This document shows positions 1 to 5,605 of a stretch of DNA of 15,479 nucleotides, piece by piece; positions within the stretch are counted from its first letter, which is position 1, and each line of letters begins with the position of its first letter. The position numbers and the translations under genes are program-made. Below the pieces are notes generated by a model. That model worked only from the letters and a program-made list of their open reading frames with translations, was not told the DNA's origin and did no database searches. The stretch comes from JAKACU01 sp021821185 (GTDB lineage: Bacteria; Bacillota; Bacilli; Alicyclobacillales; SLC66): positions 1-15,479 of the forward strand of contig DAHWJX010000122.1 of the NCBI GenBank assembly GCA_027343965.1. Reading direction: 5' to 3'.

Positions 1-33
1 GTTAGGGTATACGGAAGTGCAGTCCAGCCAGCC

Positions 34-228
34 TCAAACCATCGTGATGCGAAAGACGTTAGCACCGTTGGCTGGTACAGGTGCTACCCCTTCTATCAAT
101 ACGCAGGCCGCTCCGCCTGTGGTGTAATGAAAATGAGGTGGCGTTGCTATTTGCCCGCAAGGGTAAGTGACAGCGCCACCTGATGGGTTTACCAGTACCA
201 AGGTCCTAGAGCGGCAATCGCTAGCCAT
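34..228 (-). CDS. Possible small hypothetical protein (about 64 aa)
   Basis: An open frame with an ATG at 228 overlaps the last 40 bases of the upstream 95-codon gene in another frame; a TTG at 255 would extend it to 73 aa. The sequence has Gly/Pro/Val-rich, beta-like character (for example VNPSGGAVTYPCGQ) with two Cys in its middle, and does not look like random translation. I see no good ribosome binding site before either start, so translation would need coupling to the upstream gene. I recognise no family. It could also be a chance open frame. Confidence 0.25.
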   Translation of the reverse strand: MASDCRSRTLVLVNPSGGAVTYPCGQIATPPHFHYTTGGAACVLIEGVAPVPANGANVFRITMV

Positions 229-476
229 GGCAGGAAAAACAATGGAAACAGCCAAAATACTTGTTGTGCATCCATGTCGTCTTTTGTGCTTAACGGTGTT
301 AAGGCTACAGAGGCGCCTGCTTTATTATAGCTAGCTGGGCCCATGTTGTTTATCCTCCGTAGGTAACACCCTTCATAGGTAACATGATGCAAGATTCCAT
401 AGTGTGGCTGACCATAGGCATGCACGCAGACAGGTTGCCCAACCATGCCTGCCGCTTGATGATAATAGGGATGCAT
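189..476 (-). CDS. Small His/Tyr-rich protein with hydrophobic C-terminus
   Basis: This 95-residue protein starts at an ATG preceded by a strong AAAGGAGAT ribosome binding site. The N-terminal half is rich in His, Tyr and Gly and has an alternating pattern (VCVHAYGQPHYGILHHV, then CYLRRI) like a short beta-barrel. The last 25 residues are very hydrophobic and aromatic (VFWLFPLFFLPWLAIAALGPWYW), ending in WYW. Small proteins with this kind of ending are common in endospore-forming Bacilli and some are coat- or spore-associated; that link is inference. It is transcribed divergently from the DUF134-like gene. No catalytic motif is visible. Confidence 0.7.
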   Translation of the reverse strand: MHPYYHQAAGMVGQPVCVHAYGQPHYGILHHVTYEGCYLRRINNMGPASYNKAGASVALTPLSTKDDMDAQQVFWLFPLFFLPWLAIAALGPWYW

Positions 477-572
477 ATACCACGATCTCCTTTCTACCTC
501 GCTTTTGTGTTCCCCTTATTAGTCCATGCGTAATAGCCCGTTTGTGACCCGGTACAAATGATCAAAGTTGTG

Positions 573-601
573 TTGTTATAAGCCTAAGTTTGGCTGTATA
601 T
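573..601 (+). promoter_or_regulatory. Candidate sigma-A promoter of the DUF134/NifX-domain unit
   Basis: TTGTTA at 573-578 is followed after 17 bases by GTATAT at 596-601. The match is moderate. If it is used, the transcript starts near 608. The GTG at 603 could then not be the start of the downstream gene, in agreement with the better ribosome binding site before the ATG at 684. Confidence 0.3.
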
Positions 602-683
602 CGTGACCCTGGACATGATTGACGAACAACTGAGTCTAATTTTTTATGTGCATATACACGTAATGGGAAATTGGGAGGAATTC

Positions 684-956
684 ATGCCACTTGAGGTGAT
701 CCGACGTATCGATGGTTTTGGTGAAGATCAGGAGACTGCCGCACAATTTGTGATGATTTCTCGAGGGACAGTACAGAGGGTGCTCCAAGAGGCACATCAC
801 AAGATTGCGTTTGCACTGGTAAACGGTATGCAAATTTATTTGCAAGGTGGTAATTATGAGGTAATAGTGCGGGATGCTGAAGTAGCGAAAAGGCAGATGC
901 ACGATGATGTTTTACTAGTAATCGGGATGAATCGGATGAGCAGTTATCTTCCTTAG
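684..956 (+). CDS. DUF134 (UPF0251)-type predicted DNA-binding protein, N-terminally short
   Basis: A start at ATG 684 gives 90 aa and has a GGGAGGAA ribosome binding site at 673-680. A GTG at 603 in the same frame would give 117 aa but has no good site. The protein aligns by eye with the DUF134 family: PLEVIRRIDG corresponds to the EYEAIRLID helix, QETAAQFVMISRGTVQRVL to the helix-turn-helix, and ALVNGMQIYLQGGNYEV to the conserved C-terminal ALVNGK..I.GGDY block. The usual N-terminal Pro/Cys-rich segment (PRP...C) is missing, so the protein is divergent or partly eroded. A NifX-domain gene lies 29 bases downstream, a pairing known for DUF134 genes. The role is probably transcriptional regulation; the target is unknown. 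Confidence 0.7.
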   Translation: MPLEVIRRIDGFGEDQETAAQFVMISRGTVQRVLQEAHHKIAFALVNGMQIYLQGGNYEVIVRDAEVAKRQMHDDVLLVIGMNRMSSYLP

Positions 957-985
957 GTTATCACTTAGTAAAGGGAGCGAATAGA

Positions 986-1321
986 ATGAACGAAGTAGTA
1001 GCTGGGGTGGCTCAACAAGATCAAGTATCGCAACATTTTGGCCGCAGTGCAGGGTTTTATCGGTATGAGATTGTGGATGGCAAGATAACAAGCGATCTGT
1101 ATGTAAGTGCGATCGATCATCAACATGATGGTATGGTTGGCTTCTTGTTAGAGCAAGGCGTTGTCATCGCTGTCATCACTGGTGGCATCGGAGCGCACGC
1201 CGTTGAACGTTTGGTGATCCTGCGTGTCACGTCCACGGTGGTGCAGGGCACGAGCATGGACATGGCGGTGGATACTGCTATTTATGGTGGGATTAGGGGT
1301 GCTGGCTTGGATGCATTCTAG
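986..1321 (+). CDS. NifX/NifB-type (dinitrogenase iron-molybdenum cofactor) domain protein
   Basis: The 111-residue protein starts with ATG behind an AAAGGGAGCG ribosome binding site. It has the layout of the small Fe-Mo cofactor-binding domain family (MTH1175-like, also in NifX, NafY and NifB): an N-terminal strand, then VSQHFGRSAGFYRYEIVDG (the SEHFGR...F..YEI..G signature), H-x-GMVGFLLEQGV, VITGGIGAHAVE (the VITGGMG..A.E signature) and a Gly-rich end. Such proteins bind or carry metal clusters. No nitrogenase gene is present, so a nitrogen-fixation role is not implied. The usual His/Cys-rich tail is absent. It probably shares a transcript with the DUF134-like gene. Confidence is high for the family and low for any specific function. 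Confidence 0.8.
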   Translation: MNEVVAGVAQQDQVSQHFGRSAGFYRYEIVDGKITSDLYVSAIDHQHDGMVGFLLEQGVVIAVITGGIGAHAVERLVILRVTSTVVQGTSMDMAVDTAIYGGIRGAGLDAF

Positions 1322-1826
1322 GGCAGCATGAGGCGATTTTTGGCTTTACCAAACTTGCTAGAGGCGAAAATGGCAACGGTAGAAATGACTTAACTGAAGT
1401 GCGATCGCCATGAACCACTGTTGGAGCTATGTGACCCTTGGGAATTACCACCAGACAGCTTTGCCAATAATGTGTTCTACAGTATCCTTAACCAGGTGTT
1501 CAGGCTTATTAGGAGTTCTTAAAGTCATTCGGGGAAGTAAACCAGACGGCATGGCTTATATCCCCCGTTCGTCTCAAATTGACCTAGTAGGGGTACGATA
1601 CGCCACGTTGTATGGTGTATTTGACAGTAAATTAGGTACATATCGTAATAAGCTACTTGACCTGGCTAATTTCTTTGTGTGGCATTGTATATGTGTCAGC
1701 AAGTATCGTGCTGGGTGGGAATTGAGCAGCAGGGTGACAATATCACTGACGAACAGCAGAGACTGTGGAGGTCATTGTTGTCCACGATGGCACATGGTAT
1801 ACTATAAGTCGATCTAAATTATGCGT
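1322..1826. other. 505-base stretch without a supportable gene; possibly decayed coding DNA
   Basis: A 135-codon frame at 1410-1817 has no ribosome binding site and resembles no family I know. Short protein-like segments appear in other frames: LLELCDPWELPPDSFANNVF at about 1422-1482 between stops, and a frame from 1691 with TDEQQRLWRSLL. A mosaic of short plausible peptides in different frames suggests a frameshifted gene remnant, but I could not identify the parent gene. Confidence 0.3.
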
Positions 1827-1905
1827 GCACCCGTAGCTCAGGTGGATAGAGCGGTGGTTTCCTAAACCGCGTCTTGCGGGGGTTCGAGTCCCTCCGGGTG
1901 CGCCA
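1827..1905 (+). tRNA. tRNA-Arg (anticodon CCT)
   Basis: The cloverleaf folds fully. The acceptor stem is GCACCCG/CGGGTGC, the D arm GCTC/GAGC, and the anticodon stem GTGGT/ACCGC with one G-U pair. The seven-base loop TTCCTAA carries anticodon CCT at 1861-1863, reading AGG (Arg). The T arm contains GGTTCGAGTCC. The discriminator is G1902, and the CCA end (1903-1905) is encoded. A rho-independent terminator follows directly. Confidence 0.97.
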
Positions 1906-1957
1906 AAAAATGCAGTAAGGACGCGGGTTCTCAGTCATCTGAGTGCCCGCATTTTTT
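1905..1957 (+). terminator. Rho-independent terminator of tRNA-Arg
   Basis: The core hairpin GCGGG(T)TCTCAG-TCAT-CTGAG(TG)CCCGC at 1923-1950 is followed by ATTTTTT. The A-run and TGC just after the tRNA (1905-1913) can pair with GCATTTTTT, extending the stem and making it usable in both directions. Confidence 0.85.
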
Positions 1958-1959
1958 GT

Positions 1960-2117
1960 TGAAAACATGAAGTTGCATATCAATTGCAAATCAGTGACTT
2001 TGTTCTAATTGATTGACCATTGTATTTGCTAAGTTAGTTTTGGTTCTTGCGAAAGTTTGGTGAAAGGTGCGTACAGTGATGTATCGTCGTCGACCCATTT
2101 CTACACCGATGTCATGG
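1960..2117. other. Intergenic DNA, probably the outer part of a decayed insertion sequence
   Basis: No gene is visible. The stretch lies directly beyond the stop codon of the ISL3-type transposase remnant. The segment GGTTCTTGCGAAAGTTTGG at 2042-2060 could be the element's terminal repeat, because ISL3 ends often begin GGnTCTT. No matching second end was found in the window, so the boundary is unproven. Confidence 0.25.
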
Positions 2118-2279
2118 CTAGGCGTGATAGAGCACATGGGCACGTAGTAAATCGAAGCTAGCCCTTCCATATATCTGACGCTTCAACGTTTTCAATCGGT
2201 TGACCTGTCCTTTCAGTTGCCCAGTGCTGTTGTGCATTTCGGTGAGGTCATGAAAGGATACACACATTCCCTGAATCCA
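2118..2279 (-). pseudogene. ISL3-family transposase, C-terminal remnant
   Basis: Reading the minus strand upstream of the TAG at 2118-2120 gives about 53 codons. They end in GQLKGQVNRLKTLKRQIYGR followed by ASFDLLRAHVLYHA. This matches the highly conserved C-terminal block of ISL3-type (IS204/IS1001/IS1165) transposases, (W)SNGQ.EGQVNRLK.IKR.MYGRA.FDLLR.RVL. The frame is closed by a stop at 2280-2282, and everything N-terminal, including most of the catalytic domain, is gone. It is therefore a dead fragment of an insertion sequence. It abuts the deleted shikimate-dehydrogenase-like gene, so this is a patch of genome decay. Confidence 0.8.
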
Positions 2280-2284
2280 TTAAT

Positions 2285-2299
2285 CGGAAACGGTTTCCG
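2285..2299. promoter_or_regulatory. Perfect 15-base palindrome, operator-like
   Basis: CGGAAAC-G-GTTTCCG has seven-base perfect arms around one central base. It ends three bases before the ATG of the shikimate-dehydrogenase-like remnant. Its size and symmetry resemble a LacI-family operator, but no such regulator lies nearby. It could be a leftover operator of the once intact gene or a chance palindrome. Confidence 0.35.
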
Positions 2300-2302
2300 T
2301 GG

Positions 2303-2620
2303 ATGTTGGAAGTGAAAAAATACGCCGCACATTGCGATCATTCTTATAAAGATACAAAGTTGTGCATGCCACTGGCAGACAGGCCGTACAATTTTGGCAC
2401 CCGTTTTCACAACTATCTCTATGATGAACTGAATCTTGATTATATCTACAAGGCGTTTACCACTAATAACTTGAAGGATGCCATAGCTGATATTCGTGCG
2501 TTAGGTATACGGGGTTGTGCAATTTTTAATTCGCTACGCCAAAGAGCGAGAGAAAAGATCATCATAGGAGCGGAGGTGGCAGTGATTCGGGGTTTGGAAC
2601 AATATGTTAAACATCTGTAA
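2303..2620 (+). pseudogene. Shikimate dehydrogenase-like (HI0607-type) gene with large in-frame internal deletion
   Basis: The 105-codon frame joins two pieces of one family. Residues about 16-75 (DTKLCMPLADRPYNFGTRFH, then NYLYDELNLDYIYKAF and ADIRALGIRGCA) match the N-terminus of the shikimate-dehydrogenase-like proteins typified by Haemophilus HI0607. Residues about 80-105 (QRAREKIIIGAEVAVIRGLEQYV) match the C-terminal region ARGK.ISGAEVAVLQGLEQF. Some 160 residues between them are missing: the catalytic Lys segment that normally follows GIRGCA(VSMPFK), the catalytic Asp and the whole NADP-binding Rossmann domain. It cannot be a working dehydrogenase. The ribosome binding site is weak. It may still be translated as a short protein, but I regard it as a pseudogene. 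Confidence 0.75.
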
Positions 2621-2627
2621 CCAAGGA

Positions 2628-2665
2628 AATCAGGACTTCCAACGCTCTCATCAGAAGTCCTGATT
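2628..2665. terminator. Hairpin between convergent genes, possible bidirectional terminator
   Basis: A perfect 12-base inverted repeat, AATCAGGACTTC at 2628-2639 and GAAGTCCTGATT at 2654-2665, encloses a 14-base loop. It lies between the converging shikimate-dehydrogenase remnant and the MFS gene. Neither side has a proper T-run, so termination efficiency is uncertain. Confidence 0.5.
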
Positions 2666-2673
2666 ATGGTGCG

Positions 2674-3990
2674 TTACAGAGAAATATTGTTAGAGTGGTT
2701 CGCTTTAATCGCGCGATCCGGATGGTGAAAAAGTAATACGGCGATGACAGATGAAAATGCGAGTATGGCAAGCAGCCAAAATGCTCCTGTAAAGCTACCT
2801 GTGGATTTGACGACCCATCCTGTAATGGTTGGTGAAATAAAACCAGCAATGGCAAAAAACGTATCCATGACGCCGAGTGCCGTTCCTGTGCGCTCCCGAG
2901 CAACGTCTACATTAATCGCATAAAATGTAGAATTCGCGCTCATGCCAAATGCAACGGCTAAAGAGATGAAGATAAGAGTCACCGTAAGGCTGTGTGTGTA
3001 AATCACGGGAATCACACAAATGGCAGCTAACAGTTGGGAAATCCATATCGGATGAGAGCGAGCCTTGCGCAGGCTTCCCGTTTTTTTCAAGATCGCATCA
3101 GACAGATACCCAACCGTCCACAATAAAATGGCTGCTAATAGCCAAGGCAAGATACTAAACAGACCAACCGAGCTCAGATTGAGATGGTATTGGGTTCCTA
3201 AATAGGACGGCAACCAAGTCATGAAGAAAAATAGATAATAGCCAAAAACGAAGAAGGACCAATCGTTGGCTAGAAGTGTTGGATTGGAGAGCAAAAACTT
3301 CCATAATCCTTGAACACTTTTCGCTTGTTGCTTGCGAATCGTTTTTGCATCTTGATTTGGTTCTCGTAGTTCCCCGTTGCGGATGTGGTTCAACTCGGCT
3401 CTATTAACATGCTTACTGTGTTCGGGAAAATCGCGAAATAGCAAGAGCCAGATAGGAACCCAAATAAGCCCCAATATACCTAAAATGACAAACATCCAAC
3501 GCCAAGAAGTATGGATGATCAGTTGTGTTACGATCGGTGCACCAATGGCCAAAGCTAACGGAACAGCGACGAGGGAGTTAGAAAGTGCTATTGCACGTTC
3601 ATCCTTGGATAGCCAATCGCCGACAGATCGGTTAATGGCAGGGAAGTTTGGCCCTTCTGCAATGCCAAGAATAATACGCATAAGGTAAATCATCACAAAC
3701 CCAAATGCCAATCCCGTGAGCCCGATGGATAGGGACCAAAGCAAGGATGATAAGAAAAGTACGAGACGGGCTCCCTGACGATCGACCCAGATTCCCCCAA
3801 AGAATGTCATAATCATATAGCCGATCCCGAAAGCGCCAAGAATCAAACCAGACTGAGCGGAGTTTAAGTTAAATAACTTGGCGATGCCCGGAATGGCGTA
3901 TGATATGGCCGATCGGTCGATATAATTAATGACCGTGATAACAAATAAAAGTCCGATGATAACCCAGCGATACTTTGTTGCTGTTTGCAT
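2674..3990 (-). CDS. MFS transporter, anion:cation symporter (ACS) family
   Basis: The 438-residue protein has the usual length and 12-helix hydrophobicity of MFS carriers. The ATG follows AAAAGGGGAGG. Family marks are NYIDRSAISYAIP at residues 22-34 (NYxDR in helix 1), the motif-A loop GGIWVDRQGAR at 65-75, and RIILGIAEGPNFPAINRSVG at about 105-124 (the RxxLGxxEGPxFPA pattern of ACS carriers). A charged cytoplasmic loop lies near the middle (residues about 190-225). Members take up organic acids such as hexuronates, galactonate, glucarate or phthalate with protons; the substrate cannot be read from the sequence. The perfect cre site in the leader suggests carbon catabolite control, which fits uptake of a carbon source. 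No catabolic genes lie beside it. Confidence 0.88.
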   Translation of the reverse strand: MQTATKYRWVIIGLLFVITVINYIDRSAISYAIPGIAKLFNLNSAQSGLILGAFGIGYMIMTFFGGIWVDRQGARLVLFLSSLLWSLSIGLTGLAFGFVMIYLMRIILGIAEGPNFPAINRSVGDWLSKDERAIALSNSLVAVPLALAIGAPIVTQLIIHTSWRWMFVILGILGLIWVPIWLLLFRDFPEHSKHVNRAELNHIRNGELREPNQDAKTIRKQQAKSVQGLWKFLLSNPTLLANDWSFFVFGYYLFFFMTWLPSYLGTQYHLNLSSVGLFSILPWLLAAILLWTVGYLSDAILKKTGSLRKARSHPIWISQLLAAICVIPVIYTHSLTVTLIFISLAVAFGMSANSTFYAINVDVARERTGTALGVMDTFFAIAGFISPTITGWVVKSTGSFTGAFWLLAILAFSSVIAVLLFHHPDRAIKANHSNNISL

Positions 3991-4015
3991 GATAGCCTCC
4001 CCTTTTACTTCGATT

Positions 4016-4029
4016 TGACAGCGCTTTCA
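4016..4029 (-). promoter_or_regulatory. CcpA binding site (cre) in the leader of the MFS gene
   Basis: Read on the minus strand the sequence is TGAAAGCGCTGTCA, a full match to the Bacillus cre consensus TGWAANCGNTNWCA. It lies between the predicted transcription start (about 4050) and the ribosome binding site, a typical position for CcpA to block transcription. A second palindrome, AAGCGCTT at 4042-4049, sits at the predicted start point and may be a weaker half-like site. Confidence 0.75.
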
Positions 4030-4056
4030 AAAAATAAGACTAAGCGCTTGTAGTTC

Positions 4057-4085
4057 ATTGTAATTATATGAACCATACATGTCAA
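4057..4085 (-). promoter_or_regulatory. Sigma-A promoter of the MFS gene
   Basis: On the minus strand TTGACA (4085-4080) is followed after exactly 17 bases by TACAAT (4062-4057). This is a near-consensus promoter about 67 bases upstream of the start codon, so the MFS gene is transcribed separately from the upstream Nramp gene. Confidence 0.75.
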
Positions 4086-4138
4086 AAAGGAGAGTTATGA
4101 TAAAATAACTATGGAATCGTAGTTAGTGTGAACTCCAT

Positions 4139-5410
4139 TTATAAGAGTAGTTTGAACGAAATGCTAGTCAACGCCATATAGAGGCCAAATGACATCAAGA
4201 TCCCGGAAAGAACCCATACGATGTATTTGTAGATCCCACGCATACGCCACTTCTCAGGAAGGGCTTTTGCTTCAAGGACGAGTAAGAATCCCAAGACAAT
4301 GGGGAGAAGCATGGCATTCATGACCTGTACGTCTACATTTAATTGAATGAGGTTGACGCTGGCAATTACTAAGATGGCTCCGCCAATGTGGGCAAGTGAG
4401 TAGATGCAATAAAACCATTTGGCTTCCTTAACTTTGTGGTTAAGGCTATGTTTGAAACCAAATGCTTCGCCAATTCCCCATGCGCCAGCGATGGACACGA
4501 CTAATGCGGCGACGAAACTTGCACCGATCATCCCCAATCCAAAAATTACCTTTCCACCTACAGAACCTAGAATTGGGGTTAAAGCCTGCGCGATTTGTTG
4601 TACATTATTCAGTGATTGGTTCGGATGGATGCGTCCAATCGAGGCAGCCGTGACTACAACTACAGCTAACATCACCAACTGGGTGACGATAGAACCAAAT
4701 AAAGTATCTTGTCTTGCGGCCTTTAGGTGTGAGGTGGTCAGCCCTTTATCAATGACTGCACCTTGCTGGTAAAATACCATCCAAGGCATGATGACGGCTC
4801 CGACATTAGCGGCTAATAAAAAGAGATAATTACGATTTTGCAGCGGCATGTGGGAAAAGCCATGGGCAATCGCAGATAAACTGGGATGGGCCATAAACAT
4901 TGCAACGAAAAAAAACAATTCAAACAGTCCGACAGTGATACCAATGCGTTCTACTCGTCGATAACTACCAGACATGCCAATTACAATAAGCAAGATCGTA
5001 GCAAACACGACACTGATCCACCCAGGGATACCAAACAGCTCACTCACACCAGCAATTCCCGAAAATTCTGTAACCAAGGCGCCGATTGAAGCTAGAAAAA
5101 GCGTAGCAACAGAAACGATAGCCCATTTTATACCGAAGTGATCCCGAATCAACTCCCCATGCCCTTTGCCAGTGACTATCCCAAGCCTGATAGTCACTTC
5201 TTGAACGAGATACAGTATGGGCATCAAAATGAGTTGTGGTAACACCATTTTATATCCCCATTGGGCACCAGATTGCGCAGCTGTAATGATGCTTCCGGCA
5301 TCTGTATCGGCCAGCATAACGATGAGACCAGGGCCAAGAGTAGCTAAAAATAGCCAGATGCGCTTTGAGCTAAAGCTGGAGGTTTTACGAATCACGACTT
5401 CTTCAGACAT
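4139..5410 (-). CDS. Nramp-family divalent metal transporter with non-canonical metal site
   Basis: The 423-residue, multi-helix membrane protein starts at an ATG behind GGGAG. It belongs to the Nramp/SLC11 fold: GPGLIV at residues 26-31 matches the GPGFLV opening of helix 1, and AANVGAVIMPW at 200-210 matches the helix 6 motif. The metal site differs from MntH. The helix 1 motif DPGN reads DAGS (37-40) and the helix 6 MPH reads MPW (208-210), so Asp and Met are kept while Asn and His are replaced. Nramp relatives with altered sites include Mg2+ transporters (NRMT), but those, as I recall, also lose the Met. The ion could therefore be Mn2+ or another divalent ion. The divergent DtxR/MntR-type regulator and the inverted repeat over the promoter suggest metal-dependent repression. 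Confidence 0.85.
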   Translation of the reverse strand: MSEEVVIRKTSSFSSKRIWLFLATLGPGLIVMLADTDAGSIITAAQSGAQWGYKMVLPQLILMPILYLVQEVTIRLGIVTGKGHGELIRDHFGIKWAIVSVATLFLASIGALVTEFSGIAGVSELFGIPGWISVVFATILLIVIGMSGSYRRVERIGITVGLFELFFFVAMFMAHPSLSAIAHGFSHMPLQNRNYLFLLAANVGAVIMPWMVFYQQGAVIDKGLTTSHLKAARQDTLFGSIVTQLVMLAVVVVTAASIGRIHPNQSLNNVQQIAQALTPILGSVGGKVIFGLGMIGASFVAALVVSIAGAWGIGEAFGFKHSLNHKVKEAKWFYCIYSLAHIGGAILVIASVNLIQLNVDVQVMNAMLLPIVLGFLLVLEAKALPEKWRMRGIYKYIVWVLSGILMSFGLYMALTSISFKLLL

Positions 5411-5474
5411 AGGCTAGCTCCCATCGTCAAGCGCAAGAATGCATTGACCTCTTTTGCCGACTTTACTAGCCATC

Positions 5475-5503
5475 ATTATATGGTTAGGTGATACTAATTA
5501 CAA
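5475..5503 (-). promoter_or_regulatory. Sigma-A promoter of the Nramp transporter gene
   Basis: On the minus strand TTGTAA (5503-5498) is followed after 17 bases by TATAAT (5480-5475). The -35 box lies inside the inverted repeat at 5497-5514, so a protein bound there would block RNA polymerase. Confidence 0.65.
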
Positions 5504-5514
5504 TAGTTTGTAAT
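5497..5514. promoter_or_regulatory. Candidate metalloregulator operator between the Nramp and DtxR-family genes
   Basis: ATTACAA-TAGT-TTGTAAT is a perfect inverted repeat with seven-base arms, the 18-base size usual for DtxR/MntR operators. It overlaps the -35 box of the transporter promoter. A second short symmetry, TTAG-GTGATA-CTAA at 5484-5497, lies in the spacer of the same promoter. Binding by the adjacent regulator is inferred. Confidence 0.5.
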
Positions 5515-5528
5515 AGCTAATTTTGTGC

Positions 5529-5559
5529 TTGATGTACTGGTACAGATGTATAGTATAAT
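5529..5559 (+). promoter_or_regulatory. Candidate promoter of the DtxR-family gene
   Basis: A perfect TATAAT lies at 5554-5559. The best -35 match, TTGATG at 5529-5534, is 19 bases away, longer than ideal. The position places the transcript start after 5560 and supports the ATG at 5606 over the in-frame GTG at 5525. Confidence 0.4.
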
Positions 5560-5605
5560 CAAGCTTAAGGAAAATCGGGCAAATGATCTTTGGAGCGTGG
5601 TAGGT

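Noticed and set aside
1410..1817. 135-codon open frame as a real gene
   Set aside because: No ribosome binding site, no family resemblance, odd Cys/Trp-rich composition, and competing protein-like segments in other frames.
2213..2410. 65-codon minus-strand frame
   Set aside because: It overlaps both the ISL3 transposase remnant, whose conserved block is in another frame, and the shikimate-dehydrogenase remnant; it is a shadow frame.
4093..4110. AGTTAT-GATAAA-ATAACT inverted repeat upstream of the MFS promoter
   Set aside because: Short, AT-rich and without context; too likely by chance to call an operator or terminator.
5525..5605. GTG 5525 as start of the DtxR-family gene
   Set aside because: The extra 27 codons cover the TATAAT box and do not resemble the family, whose first helix begins just after ATG 5606.
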